Below are positions 17,535 through 26,522 of a DNA stretch of 64,000 nucleotides, one piece after another. The stretch covers positions 310,001 through 374,000 of the forward strand of contig OZ244806.1 in assembly GCA_965220075.1 (NCBI GenBank), given 5' to 3'. This stretch comes from G965220075 sp965220075. GTDB taxonomy: Bacteria; Chloroflexota; UBA11872. The notes under the pieces were generated by a model. That model did not search any database. It had not been told where the DNA came from and saw only the letters and a program-made list of their open reading frames with translations. Each line of letters opens with the position of its first letter. The first letter of the stretch is position 1. Made by a program: the position numbers and the translations under genes.

Positions 17535-17689
17535 TGGCGATCCTCCAAGCATGGTTACCGCGCCGCATCCGGCTGATTAGGCGCGCGAGCGCGCCCCGGC
17601 CACCATTGAACTACGGCTGCCTCCGGCACGCCATCAGCTTATCCCCGCGGCCCGGTAGCGGCGGCCCTCGTGGGCGCCCTCCGCCGATC

Positions 17690-17748
17690 ATGGGGCAGCC
17701 GCAAGGGTTGCCTCTATGCGGCGCGGCGCCTTGGAGGCGGTTCGCGAA
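17690..17748. repeat. Two short palindromes (REP family C and GGTTCGCGAACC type)
   Basis: GGGGCAGCC-GCAA-GGGTTGCCTC starting near 17694 belongs to the GGGGCAACC...GGTTGCCCC repeat group. About 15 bases later GGCGGTTCGCGAACCGCC is a perfect 18-base palindrome, also seen in shorter form near 7112 and 11648. Confidence 0.65.
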
Positions 17749-17776
17749 CCGCCCCGGCGTGGGCTTGCGGTCGCGC

Positions 17777-18769
17777 TCAGGCTATCCGGTCGAGGTCCTG
17801 CGCACGGATCTCGTGCCGCAGGGGGCGTCCGCCGAAGAACCGCTCGAACTCGTCCGCGATCATCTCGAGCTGGCGGGCGCGCGGCTCGCGCGCGACCCCG
17901 GCAACGTGCGGCGTCAGGATCACGTTGGGCAGCGATCGCAAGGGCGAGCTCGCCGGCAGGGGCTCTTCGTCGAATACGTCCAGCACGGCGTCGATCCGGC
18001 CCGCCCGCAAGGCCTCCAGCAGCGCCTGCTGATCCACCAGCCAGGCGCGCGCCGAGTTCACCAGCAGGGCGCCCTCGGGCATCAGCGCCAGCTGCTCCGC
18101 GCCGATCATGTGCCGGGTTTCGGGCAGGATCGGGGCGTGCAGGCTCACGACGTCGCTGCTGGTCAGCAACTCGTGCAGCTCCAGCTTCCGCACACCTAGC
18201 TCGCGCGCCCGCTGGCCGCTCAGATAGGGGTCGTACACGACGATGTCGTCGGTGAAGGGCCGCAGCAGCGGGATCACCCGCACGCCCACCCGGCTGGCCC
18301 CCACCAGACCCACGCGCTTGCCCCGCAGCGAGCGGCTCATCTGACTGGGAAGCTCGTCGCCCCAGGCGCCGTCCGCGTGCAGCTGGCGGTTGTACTGCAC
18401 GATGCGCCGCAGGCTGATCAGGATAGTCGTCAGCGTGTACTCGGCCACCGCCTCCGCGAGCGCGGCCGCCGCGTGCGTGACCCTGATCCCCGCTCGCCAA
18501 ACGGCCGGGTCGATCAGCCGCTTCACCGTGCCAGCGGCGTGGCCGACGATCGCCAGGCGCGGCGCGGCCGCCAGCACGGCCGGACCGATAAGCGGGCTTC
18601 CCCAGGAGGTGACCAGCCCCTCGACCCGGTCGTCCAGGTGCTCGACAAGCTCCTCGACCGACCACGGGTCCTGGCGTCCCGGAGTGACGATCCGGCCGGC
18701 CAGACCCAGCAGCTTCGTCTGCGCGGACGCGCTGCTGATCTCGTCCAGCAGCGACTCGTGAACGGCCAC
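17777..18769 (-). CDS. D-2-hydroxyacid dehydrogenase family protein
   Basis: A 330-residue NAD-dependent enzyme. The C-terminal cofactor domain shows GLVGASRVGVRVIPLL (a GxGxxG variant with Ala-Ser), the acidic residue in VYDPYL, the substrate Arg in NSARAWLVD, the Glu in DVFDEEPLP, and the catalytic His in ILTPHVAG. Family length is normal. Members reduce 2-ketoacids or act on phosphoglycerate-type acids; substrate not determinable. Confidence 0.85.
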   Translation of the reverse strand: MAVHESLLDEISSASAQTKLLGLAGRIVTPGRQDPWSVEELVEHLDDRVEGLVTSWGSPLIGPAVLAAAPRLAIVGHAAGTVKRLIDPAVWRAGIRVTHAAAALAEAVAEYTLTTILISLRRIVQYNRQLHADGAWGDELPSQMSRSLRGKRVGLVGASRVGVRVIPLLRPFTDDIVVYDPYLSGQRARELGVRKLELHELLTSSDVVSLHAPILPETRHMIGAEQLALMPEGALLVNSARAWLVDQQALLEALRAGRIDAVLDVFDEEPLPASSPLRSLPNVILTPHVAGVAREPRARQLEMIADEFERFFGGRPLRHEIRAQDLDRIA

Positions 18770-18897
18770 GACGATCGTACGCGCGGCGCCCTCCGATCAT
18801 GGGGCAACCACGGGAGGAAACAGCTTCCTACGTTCCCTTATGGGCGTGCACGAATCACCAGGGCAACCAAAAGGGTTGTCCCTACGGGGCGTTGTCG

Positions 18898-19281
18898 TCA
18901 GTCGCCGCCCTCGAGCAGCTCGATCTCATATCCGTCGGGATCGTCGATGAAGGCCATCTTGCGGCCGCTGCGAAACTTTTCCCTCCAGCCGTCCGGCCAG
19001 ATCTCGATGCCGTTCCCCTCCAACTCCGCGCAGTATGCGATCAGGTCGGGAACGGAGATCGCGATGTGCATGAGGTCCTCCGGCACGTTCACCACGTAGT
19101 CGTCGGACCAGGTCAGCTCAAGCGTGTGCGCGTTGCCGGGAAGCTCCAGATGCACGATCTGGTTCCCCTGCGGCGACCGTTCGGATCGGCTCAGGAGGCG
19201 AAACCCCAAGTGCTCCTCGTAGAACTTGATGGACCGGTCCAGATCGCTCACCCGGACGCGCGTGTGTAGAAACTTGGCCAT
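18898..19281 (-). CDS. VOC/glyoxalase I family protein
   Basis: A 127-residue lactoylglutathione lyase-like protein: FLHTRVRVSDLDRSIKFYEEHLGF with the first metal His, HLELPGNAHTLELT, then HIAISVPDL (second metal His) and DPDGYEIELLE (metal Glu). This is the standard length for glyoxalase I. Substrate and thiol cofactor unknown. It is followed upstream by REP palindromes and the IS110 element. Confidence 0.88.
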   Translation of the reverse strand: MAKFLHTRVRVSDLDRSIKFYEEHLGFRLLSRSERSPQGNQIVHLELPGNAHTLELTWSDDYVVNVPEDLMHIAISVPDLIAYCAELEGNGIEIWPDGWREKFRSGRKMAFIDDPDGYEIELLEGGD

Positions 19282-19339
19282 GCGCTGCCTCCCTGTGGCC
19301 GCCGCCGCGGGCCATCATCCTGCCACGCCAGCCCCGTCC

Positions 19340-19403
19340 GCGCGGCTGTCGGGGCAACCCTTGTGGTTGCCCGGCCTGCTGGGCGTCCACGCGGGACGCC
19401 CCT
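19340..19403. repeat. Two REP family C palindromes at the IS110 insertion point
   Basis: GGGGCAACC...GGTTGCCC lies at about 19343-19364, then GGGCGTCC-ACGC-GGGACGCCCC at 19381-19402. The second ends in CCCCT exactly where the IS110 element begins. Confidence 0.75.
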
Positions 19404-19611
19404 TGTATGTTGCAAGACCCTCGGATCGTCCGGGGGAAGCACCGGGCCGGGACAGACCGTCCGCCCCTGGGTCCCAAGAGACCGTTCCGTAGCGTGGTCG
19501 TCCCGGCCCGTGGCGCCAGCCCAGAGCCCGTACCGTTGCCAGGGCCGCCGTGGCGAGCCCGCATCTTGCAAGGCTGGGCGGGAGGCCGGCGCCGCATGGG
19601 AGGGTACCGAA
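19404..19611 (+). ncRNA. Putative IS110 bridge-RNA region
   Basis: IS110 elements of the classical group encode a structured guide (bridge) RNA in the non-coding left end upstream of the recombinase gene. Here 208 non-coding bases lie between the element's left end and the ATG at 19612. They open with a stem-like CCCTCGG...CCGGGGG that is kept with compensating changes in the relic at 6721. The two target-binding loops were not resolved by eye. Confidence 0.5.
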
Positions 19612-20559
19612 ATGCCCCAGCCTGCGTATCTCGGCCTGGACGTCGCCCGTGATCACCTGGACGTCGCGGTGCACCCGACCCGGGACGCCTGGCGCGTCCC
19701 CAACACGCCCGCGGGCCACGCCGCAGTGGTCCGCCGCGCGCGGGCGCTGCAGCCCGCCGGGATCGTGCTGGAAGCCAGCGGCGGCTACGAGCAGGCGGTC
19801 GATGCGGCCCTGACCGCCGCCGGGCTGCCGGCGGTGGTGGTCAATCCGCGGCAGGTGCGCGACTTCGCCCGCAGCCGCAACATCTTGGCCAAGACCGACC
19901 GCCTGGACGCCTGGGTGCTGGCCCGCTTCGCCGCCGAGGTCCAGCCGCCGCTGCGTCCGCGCCCGGATGCCGCCACCCAACACCTGCACGCCCTGGTCAC
20001 CCGGCGCCGCCAGCTCCTCGCCATGCGCGTCGCCGAGCAGCAGCGGCGGCACCAGGCCCCGCCGGCCCTCCGGGCCGACCTCGACGCCCACCGGGCCTGG
20101 CTGACGCGGCGCCTGACCGACCTCGACACGCGGCTCGACCGCACGGTGCAGGCCGATCCCGCCCTGCGCGCCCGCGCCGCCTGGCTGCAGAGCATCCCCG
20201 GCATCGGCCCCGTCGCCTGCCGCACCTTGCTCGCCGAGCTGCCCGAACTGGGCACGCTCTCCCGTCACCAGGTTGCCGCCCTCGTCGGCGTGGCCCCCTT
20301 CAATCGCGACAGCGGCGCCTGGCGCGGGCGCCGCTGCGTCTGGGGTGGGCGCGCCTCGGTCCGCGCCGCCCTCTATATGGCCGCCCTCGCCGCCAGCCGC
20401 GCCAACCCCAGCCTGCGCGCCTTCTACCAGCGCCTGGTCGCGGCCGGCAAGCCCAAGCTCGTCGCCCTCACCGCCTGCATGCGCAAGCTCCTCGTCCTCT
20501 GCAATGCCCTCTGCAAGCAGCAGACCACCTGGCTCGCCCCCACCGCTCCGCCCATGTAA
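19612..20559 (+). CDS. IS110-family transposase (DEDD recombinase)
   Basis: A 315-residue recombinase, started at ATG 19612 after GGGAGG. The N-terminal RuvC-like DEDD domain shows LGLDVARDHLDVAV, VLEASGGYEQAV and AKTDRLDAWVLARF. The C-terminal domain has LQSIPGIGPVACRTLLAELPE and NRDSGAWRGRR, whose Ser is the likely second catalytic residue, then the conserved GGRASVRAALYMAAL. Full length and apparently intact. Confidence 0.93.
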   Translation: MPQPAYLGLDVARDHLDVAVHPTRDAWRVPNTPAGHAAVVRRARALQPAGIVLEASGGYEQAVDAALTAAGLPAVVVNPRQVRDFARSRNILAKTDRLDAWVLARFAAEVQPPLRPRPDAATQHLHALVTRRRQLLAMRVAEQQRRHQAPPALRADLDAHRAWLTRRLTDLDTRLDRTVQADPALRARAAWLQSIPGIGPVACRTLLAELPELGTLSRHQVAALVGVAPFNRDSGAWRGRRCVWGGRASVRAALYMAALAASRANPSLRAFYQRLVAAGKPKLVALTACMRKLLVLCNALCKQQTTWLAPTAPPM

Positions 20560-20617
20560 CCCTTGACCCCCAACACCGTTGCTACGGCACCGCGTCGAGC
20601 GCCCGGGCCTTGCTTGG

Positions 20618-21367
20618 TCAGTCGGAGCTCGGCGCGCCGCCGGGCTCGGCGCCGGTCGCCCTGAACGGGTTAATCCACACCGGAATGCGGGGACGCCCGC
20701 GCAGCTTCGCGTAGCCGACGTAGGCCAGCGGACCCGCCAGCGCCGCGATCCAGGGCAGCCCGTGATGCAGGAAAGCCTGGGGCGCCCAGAGCGGGTGGAT
20801 CGCCGTATCGTCCAGAATCAGCACCACGCCGATCCGGAAGATCAACGCGCTGCCTAGGTAAACCAATAGCGGCACGCGCTCGGATATGAATGCGATCAGC
20901 CCGGCGCCGATGAAGAGCAGCGGGATCGAGAGCGCCAGCCCGAATACGAGCAGAGGCACGTCGCCGTGCGCCGTGCCCGCCACCGTGAGGATGTTGTCCA
21001 GACTCATCACCACGTCGGCCAGGATGATCAGTTGGATGGCCTCGCGCAGTGAGCCGGCTTCGTGCTGCTGATGCGCCCCGCTGTCCTCCGGCTGCAAGAG
21101 CCGCCAGCCGACCCAGAAGAGCAGCACGCCGCCCACCGCGGCGATGGCCGGCACGCCCAGCAGAAGCGTGGCGATGGACGCGAAGAAGATGCGCAGCACG
21201 ACCGCCGCGCCGGCCCCCACGATGATCGCGGTCCGCCGCTGCCGCCCGCGCAGACGGCTGGCGACCACGCCGATGACCACCGCGTTGTCGCCGCTCAGGA
21301 TCAGGTCGAACAGAATGATCTGAACGACTCGCGTGACGATATCCGCGCTGAGCGGGTCGCCTTCCAC
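20618..21367 (-). CDS. TerC family integral membrane protein
   Basis: A 249-residue protein with about seven membrane helices from GTG 21367. The family motifs with paired acidic residues are present: FDLILSGDNAVVIG near the N-terminus and LADVVMSLDNILTVAG mid-protein. TerC homologues export metal ions such as manganese or relate to tellurite resistance; most housekeeping copies act in Mn homeostasis. No manganese riboswitch was noticed upstream. Confidence 0.9.
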   Translation of the reverse strand: MEGDPLSADIVTRVVQIILFDLILSGDNAVVIGVVASRLRGRQRRTAIIVGAGAAVVLRIFFASIATLLLGVPAIAAVGGVLLFWVGWRLLQPEDSGAHQQHEAGSLREAIQLIILADVVMSLDNILTVAGTAHGDVPLLVFGLALSIPLLFIGAGLIAFISERVPLLVYLGSALIFRIGVVLILDDTAIHPLWAPQAFLHHGLPWIAALAGPLAYVGYAKLRGRPRIPVWINPFRATGAEPGGAPSSD

Positions 21368-21633
21368 TGGCGCGATCAGGCTCGCGCGGCGACGGCGCCG
21401 CTGCGCTTCGGCGCCCTAGTCATGCGCCGGCCCGCGCTCCGGCCGCGCCTAGCGTGAACGTTCTCGAAGAAGGCGCCCCGCGGCGCAGCGCCCGCGGGGA
21501 TCACGGGCGCGCAGTGGAGAACGCATTGAAGATCAAGCACGATGGTGCGGCGCGGATATTCGTAGCTGTCAGCGGCTCGTCCCGCTGAGTATACGCAGGG
21601 CTCCCTGAGCCGCCTGCGCGCCGGAGGTGGTGA

Positions 21634-22638
21634 ATGCGTTACACGGAGCTTGGGCGGACCGGCGTGCGGGTTTCCAGCATCACGCTGGGCTGCGCGTTCT
21701 TTGGAGGCCACGTCGACCGCGAGGAGAGCCGGCGCATTGTCCACCGCGCCCTGGACCTCGGCGTCAATTCCATCGACACGGCCGAGTCCTACCTGGACCC
21801 AAGCCCCGGCGTGTCCGAGGAGCTGCTTGGCGAGATCCTGCGGGGCCGCCGCCAGGAAGTCTTCCTGGCCAGCAAGGTGAACGCGCAGCGGGGTTGGCAC
21901 GCGGCCGCCGTGAATCGAGGCCTTACCCGCCGCGTGGTCTTGCAAGCGGTCGAAGGCAGCCTGCGCCGCTTGAACACCGACCACCTCGACCTGATCTACG
22001 CCCACTCGCCCGACCCCACAACTCCGCTGGAGGAGACCCTCACCGCCTTCGACGATCTCGTTCGCGCCGGCAAGGTTCGCTACGCCGGCCTCTCCAATCA
22101 CTCGGCGGCGCAGTTCGTGGAGGCCCTCTGGATCGCCGAGCGCCGCAACCTGCGACCGGTGGCCGCCACGCAGGACCTCTATAACCTGCTCGAGCGCGCG
22201 CCCGAGGCCGAGCTCTACCCCACCTGCAGACGCTTCGGGATCGGCGCGTTCGTGTACGCCGCGCTGGCGGGCGGCGTTCTCAGCGCCAAGTACTCGCAGG
22301 CCGTCGTGCGCGGCGAGGAAGCGCCTCCCAGCCGCAGCCGGCCCACCTATTTCGGCCGGTCGGAAAGCGGGAGGGCGTCGTCCAGTCCGGTGCTCAACGA
22401 CCACACGGTGACGGCCGCGGTCCGCCTGCGCGGCTGGGCCGAGGCCCGCGGCCACACGGCCGCGCAGGCCGCCGCGGCGTGGGTTCTGGGCGAACCGGCC
22501 GTAACGTCGGTCATTCTGGGCGTATCGTCGGTCGAGCAGTTGGAAGCCAACGCGCCCGGCTTTGACTGGGAGCTGACGCCGGCGGAGCGCGCGGAGGTCG
22601 GCGATCTGGTGGCCGCCGCCGCCGCGTCCCCGCCGTAG
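21634..22638 (+). CDS. Aldo/keto reductase
   Basis: A 334-residue NADPH-dependent oxidoreductase with a strong GGAGGTGG before ATG 21634. Markers: LGRTGVRVSSITLGCAFFGG, the catalytic tetrad Asp/Tyr in INSIDTAESY, Lys in FLASKVN, and His in DLIYAHSPDP; then GLSNHSAAQ and the C-terminal VTSVILGVSSVEQL cofactor loop. It belongs to the AKR branch that reduces aldehydes, sugars or drugs; substrate unknown. Confidence 0.92.
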   Translation: MRYTELGRTGVRVSSITLGCAFFGGHVDREESRRIVHRALDLGVNSIDTAESYLDPSPGVSEELLGEILRGRRQEVFLASKVNAQRGWHAAAVNRGLTRRVVLQAVEGSLRRLNTDHLDLIYAHSPDPTTPLEETLTAFDDLVRAGKVRYAGLSNHSAAQFVEALWIAERRNLRPVAATQDLYNLLERAPEAELYPTCRRFGIGAFVYAALAGGVLSAKYSQAVVRGEEAPPSRSRPTYFGRSESGRASSSPVLNDHTVTAAVRLRGWAEARGHTAAQAAAAWVLGEPAVTSVILGVSSVEQLEANAPGFDWELTPAERAEVGDLVAAAAASPP

Positions 22639-22655
22639 GGGCGCCCCACAGTCTT

Positions 22656-22678
22656 GGGGCAACCCTTGAGGTTGCCCC
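22656..22678. repeat. REP family C palindrome
   Basis: GGGGCAACC-CTTGA-GGTTGCCCC, a perfect 9-bp stem between the convergent aldo/keto reductase and DUF2203 genes; it may double as a bidirectional terminator. Confidence 0.75.
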
Positions 22679-23088
22679 TACTGGATACCCGGCAGCGGCT
22701 TGCGGTCGGAGAAACCCTCGTCGGTGCCGTGCCAGTAGCGAATCTCATGTTCGCCCAAGCGCCAGCACAGATAGCCATCCTCGCCGGCTATCTCCGAGAA
22801 GAAATCGATCAAGCCCGCGGCGGGATCGCGCAGCACTATGTCGTGCCCGCGCAGCCAGGAAATTAGCGGCTGCACCCCCCACAGCGCGCTGACCAGCTGC
22901 TGGTGAGACAGGCTCACCTCGATCGGTCCCGCATCGGACCGCTGGATTCGCTCGAACTCGCCGCGCTCGCTGTCGGCCGCCTGCCAGATATCGCGCAGCT
23001 GCTGCAGCACCGGGCGCGCCTCCGCCACCAGGGCGTTCGCCTCGTTCAGGGTGTATTTGCGTAGCTGCGGCTCGTTCTCTTCATCCAT
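22678..23088 (-). CDS. DUF2203 family protein
   Basis: A 136-residue protein with the DUF2203 pattern: LRKYTLNEANALVAEARPVLQQL, the helix-rich middle, GLIDFFSEIAGEDGYLCWRLGE and the terminal HEIRYWHGTDEGFSDRKPL. It is conserved in many bacteria and its function is unknown. It precedes folC in genome order but is transcribed after it. Confidence 0.88.
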   Translation of the reverse strand: MDEENEPQLRKYTLNEANALVAEARPVLQQLRDIWQAADSERGEFERIQRSDAGPIEVSLSHQQLVSALWGVQPLISWLRGHDIVLRDPAAGLIDFFSEIAGEDGYLCWRLGEHEIRYWHGTDEGFSDRKPLPGIQ

Positions 23089-23113
23089 GGCCTTGCCTGC
23101 CGCGTGCGCGCCG

Positions 23114-24535
23114 CTAAGTATGGCGCGCGTCGGGTCGCGGCGGCCACATAGTTCCCCATCGAACGATGTCGTCGGCGGCGTACCAGCGTTCGCGCACGTT
23201 GCCGGCCAGATAGAGCGACCCGGCCACCACCACCGCGCCCTCGGCGGGGCGGATCTCGAGGGCGCGCGCGATCGCCGCGCGCGGGTCGGGCTCGCAAACT
23301 ACCGGCGCTAGCAGCAGGTCCGCGCAGTCGCGCGCTATCCGATCGGCGGGCGCCGCCGGTTTGCCGAGCACGCGCGGCTCGGTGGCGATCCAGGTGTGCG
23401 CGTGCGGCAGCAGGGGCGCGAGTGTTTCGCGCGCGGAGCGATATCCCACCACGCCGCCCACCAGGACGATCGGGCGCCCGTGAAGCTCCTTGCGCAGCAC
23501 GCGGGCGAGCGCCGCCGACTTGTCGGGGTTGTGCGCACCGTCCAGCAGCACCTTGGCGCCGTCCGGCATCCACTCGAACCTGGCCGGCGGCATGGCGCCG
23601 TCCGCGGCTGCGAGGGAATCGTCATCGATGCGCCCGAAACCGAGCTCGCGCAGACGGCGCAGAGCGCGCCGCGCAAGCTCCGCGCAGGACACGCGCGCGT
23701 CCGGCGCGGGCGCCTCGCCGGGCGGCCACTCGGCCCGGGCGCCGACGCTATCGACTTCGCGCTGCAGCACCGCCCGCGCTCGCCGCGGAGTGTGGCCGAT
23801 CACCGCCGGGGTACCGGCCTTGAGCACGCCGGCCTTATGCCAGGCGATAGCTTCCAGCGTTCCTCCCAAGCTCTTGGCGTGGTCGAAACCCACCGAAGCG
23901 ATCACGCTCAGGATCGGCCTCACCACGTTGGTCAAATCGAAGCGCCCGCCCGCCCCCACTTCGAGCACCAGCACGTCAACGGCCTGACGTCGGAAGTACT
24001 CCAGAGTCAGCGCCACCCAGGCCATGCCGTAGGTTGGCGCGCCGTCCGGATCGTCGCGCGCCATGGACGCTACGGTTGGCCTCAGTCCGTCCACCATGTC
24101 GGCCACCTCGCCGGGGCGCGCCAGCCGGCCGTCCAGAACGAACTTCTCTAGCGCCGTTTGCAGATACGGGGTGCAGTGCAGACCCGTGCGATAGCCGGCC
24201 GCCGTGAGTCCGGCGGCTATCTTGGTGGCCGTGGTGCCTTTGCCGGAGGTCCCGGCCACGTGCACCACGCACAGCTCGTCCGGCCGCAGCCGCAGGCGGT
24301 CGAGGAAGCGCTGCATGCGGGCCATGCGGCGCTCGCCGGCCGCGGCCGACTGTTCCAGCGTGCGTGGTTCCGCGGGCGCGGCCGGACCCTTGATCAGGCC
24401 GTCGACGAACGCAATCGCGCGCTCACCGGCCCTGAGATCGGAGTCGCTGACCGGCTGGCGGCGCGGCCCGGCGTCGGCCGCGCCGCCGCAGCCTGTAGAA
24501 CCGCCGCCTGGACTGCCGTATAACTGGGGAGACAA
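23114..24535 (-). CDS. folC: Folylpolyglutamate/dihydrofolate synthase family protein
   Basis: A Mur-ligase fold enzyme of about 470 residues that adds glutamate to folates. It shows the P-loop HVAGTSGKGTTATKIA, TPYLQTALEKFVLDG, the metal/ATP region LEVGAGGRFDLTNVV, SVGFDHAKSLGGTLEAIAWHKAGVLK (carbamyl-Lys region) and the C-terminal LLDGAHNPDKSAALARVL. The start is uncertain: TTG 24535 is my choice because ATG 24583 would collide with the divergent ald start. Conserved sequence begins near residue 30 of this model. Confidence 0.88.
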   Translation of the reverse strand: MSPQLYGSPGGGSTGCGGAADAGPRRQPVSDSDLRAGERAIAFVDGLIKGPAAPAEPRTLEQSAAAGERRMARMQRFLDRLRLRPDELCVVHVAGTSGKGTTATKIAAGLTAAGYRTGLHCTPYLQTALEKFVLDGRLARPGEVADMVDGLRPTVASMARDDPDGAPTYGMAWVALTLEYFRRQAVDVLVLEVGAGGRFDLTNVVRPILSVIASVGFDHAKSLGGTLEAIAWHKAGVLKAGTPAVIGHTPRRARAVLQREVDSVGARAEWPPGEAPAPDARVSCAELARRALRRLRELGFGRIDDDSLAAADGAMPPARFEWMPDGAKVLLDGAHNPDKSAALARVLRKELHGRPIVLVGGVVGYRSARETLAPLLPHAHTWIATEPRVLGKPAAPADRIARDCADLLLAPVVCEPDPRAAIARALEIRPAEGAVVVAGSLYLAGNVRERWYAADDIVRWGTMWPPRPDARHT

Positions 24536-24581
24536 CGCTTGGCAGGGCGCGCTTGGCGCGCCAGTCCGATAGGAGCCGCCC

Positions 24582-25751
24582 ATCGTCGTAGGAGTTCCCA
24601 AGGAGCGCAAGGACGGCGAGGCGCGCGCGGCGCTCACGCCGCCGGGCGCGCAGGAGCTTGTGCGCAGTGGAAACACTGTCGTCGTGGAGCGCGGCGTGGG
24701 CGTGGCCGTCGGCTACGCCGATCACGAGTACGCCGCCGCCGGCGCGCGCATTGCGTCCCGCGCCGCCGACGTGTGGCATGCGGCCGACCTGATCGTCAAG
24801 GTCAAGGAGCCGCAGGCGCGCGAATACGGTTTTCTGCGGCCCGGTCTGACGCTATTCGCCTTCCTGCACCTCGCCGCCGACCGGGCGCTCGCCGCGGAGC
24901 TGCTCGACCAGCGGGTCACGGCGCTGGCCTGTGAGACGATCCGGCTGCCGGAGGACCGTCTGCCGCTGCTGGAGCCGATGAGCTTGATCGCGGGGCGCCT
25001 GGCGCCGCAGGTGGCGGCCCACTATCTCGAATCGCCGCAGGGTGGACGCGGTGTGCTGCTGGGCGGCGCGCCCGGCGCCGACCGCGCCCGCGTGGTTGTC
25101 ATCGGCGCCGGAAGCGCTGGTTCGGCCGCTGCCGAGGTGGCGCACGGCATGGGCGCGCGGCTCACGGTGTTCGACCGCAACCCCGCCAGGCTGAGCGCCC
25201 TGCGGACGCGTATCCCCGACAGACTGGAAACCGCCCCGGCCGATCCCGATCGGATCGCCGCGGCCGTGCGCGCCGCCGACGCGCTCATCGCGGCGGTGCT
25301 GTTGCCCGGCGGCCGCGCGCCGGTAGTGGTCGACCAGTCGATGGTCGCCGCCATGCGTCCCGGCGCCGTGATAGTTGACCTCGCTATCGACCAGGGCGGA
25401 TCGGTGGCGACCGCGCGGCCGACCACCCAGTCGGCGCCGACGTACGTGGCGCACGGCGTCACGCACTACTGCGTGACCAACATGCCCGGCGCCGTGGCCC
25501 GCACCGCCACGCAGGCCCTCACCGCCCGCACGCTGCCCTACCTGCTTGCCGTCGCCGCCGGCGGGGTTGCGGCCGCGGCCGGCTCGCTCCCCGAGCTACT
25601 GCACGGACTCAACACCGTAAACGGACGGGTCGCCCACGCGGCCGTGGCGGCGGCGCTGGATAGACCCTGCGTCGATCCAAGCGCGGCGCTGCGGGACCCT
25701 GCCGGCCCCGTCTCCGCCCTGGCACCGGACCGCTCGGGCGCGTCCAGCTAG
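24582..25751 (+). CDS. ald: Alanine dehydrogenase, apparent ATC start
   Basis: A 389-residue NAD-dependent enzyme interconverting alanine and pyruvate. The family N-terminus VGVPKERKDGEARAALTP (with the substrate Arg before the ALTP block) and VKVKEP are present. The Rossmann motif VVIGAGSAGSAAAEVAHGMGA, HGVTHYCVTNMPGAVARTATQALT and the C-terminal helix follow. An in-frame TAG at 24570 and AGGAG at 24571-24575 leave ATC 24582 as the only codon matching the family start and spacing. The next standard start (GTG 24660) would remove the substrate-binding Arg. Confidence 0.88.
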   Translation: MVVGVPKERKDGEARAALTPPGAQELVRSGNTVVVERGVGVAVGYADHEYAAAGARIASRAADVWHAADLIVKVKEPQAREYGFLRPGLTLFAFLHLAADRALAAELLDQRVTALACETIRLPEDRLPLLEPMSLIAGRLAPQVAAHYLESPQGGRGVLLGGAPGADRARVVVIGAGSAGSAAAEVAHGMGARLTVFDRNPARLSALRTRIPDRLETAPADPDRIAAAVRAADALIAAVLLPGGRAPVVVDQSMVAAMRPGAVIVDLAIDQGGSVATARPTTQSAPTYVAHGVTHYCVTNMPGAVARTATQALTARTLPYLLAVAAGGVAAAAGSLPELLHGLNTVNGRVAHAAVAAALDRPCVDPSAALRDPAGPVSALAPDRSGASS

Positions 25752-25826
25752 CGCGGCCGGCCGCACCAGACCGTGCGGACAGGAATCAAGACTGGTCGTG
25801 CAGTCGCGGGCGCGCCCCCGCGGCGT

Positions 25827-26522
25827 CTAAGCGGACGGCGGCCCGCTTACGCGGCTCTGCCGGTCCCGGATGCGCGCCAGCCGGGCGAACTCCAGCATCA
25901 TGCGGCGCGACTCGGGCGAGAGCACTAGGTCGTCGGCCAGGAAACCGCTCAGACCCACTTCGAAGAGCAAGTCGTCCGCTTCGGCGGGGGGCAGCCCGTA
26001 GCCGTCGGACAGCACGCGCGCAAGATCGACCGGATCGGCCGGCGCGCGGCCCGCTTCCAGGTCGCTGATGATCGCCGAGCGAGTTTCGGCCCGGCGAGTC
26101 ACTTCGCTGACGGTGAGGCCCGCCTGCCGGCGCCGGCCGCGCAGGCGTTCCGATAGTAACGCTCGGTCGAATTCCGGTGACGAAACCGGCGCGTCGTCCA
26201 GTTCCGGGTTTAGCGTGTCGTTTACCGTTCGCGAGATCGATCGAATGGCCGACTCGGCCACGCGCGCGATGGACTCCTCGGCGAACATGCGCCGCGCCCG
26301 CTCGCTGTCCTCCGGGACATAACCGGCCAACACCAGCAGCTCGCGCGGATCCACGTCCAAACCTTGCGCGATGGTCACCAGCGTGGCGACGGTGGGACTC
26401 TTGTAGTCGCCGCTTTCGAGGCGGGACAGGTACGAGGGCGCGAGACCGCAACGCGCGGCCAGCTCCGCCTTGGTCAGGCGTCGTTGCTCGCGCAGTTGCC
26501 GGACGGCTTCAGCGATACCCAT
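25827..26522 (-). CDS. XRE-family regulator with two helix-turn-helix domains
   Basis: A 231-residue protein with an N-terminal Cro/C1 helix-turn-helix (residues 7-65: LTKAELAARCGLAPSYLSRLESG). A second, weaker one lies at about 125-185 (GLTVSEVTRRAETRSAIISDLEAG), with a helical tail after it. It probably binds DNA as a repressor. It is divergent from the OsmC gene, 260 bases away, which it might control; that is inference. Confidence 0.85.
   Translation of the reverse strand: MGIAEAVRQLREQRRLTKAELAARCGLAPSYLSRLESGDYKSPTVATLVTIAQGLDVDPRELLVLAGYVPEDSERARRMFAEESIARVAESAIRSISRTVNDTLNPELDDAPVSSPEFDRALLSERLRGRRRQAGLTVSEVTRRAETRSAIISDLEAGRAPADPVDLARVLSDGYGLPPAEADDLLFEVGLSGFLADDLVLSPESRRMMLEFARLARIRDRQSRVSGPPSA

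Larger units (their letters stand above)
19404..20583 (+). mobile_element. IS110-family insertion sequence
   Basis: The left boundary is set where the sequence shared with the relic at 6721 begins, directly after a palindrome ending CCCCT. The right boundary is set at CT 20582-20583, because joining the two flanks across a CT core restores GGGACGCCCCTAC, the usual end of this palindrome. IS110 elements have no clear inverted repeats and exchange at a dinucleotide core, which fits. Length is about 1,180 bp. Ends are inferred. Confidence 0.75.

Noticed and set aside
21376..22662. 428-codon frame antisense to the aldo/keto reductase
   Set aside because: Shadow of a complete, motif-bearing gene with a strong ribosome-binding site.
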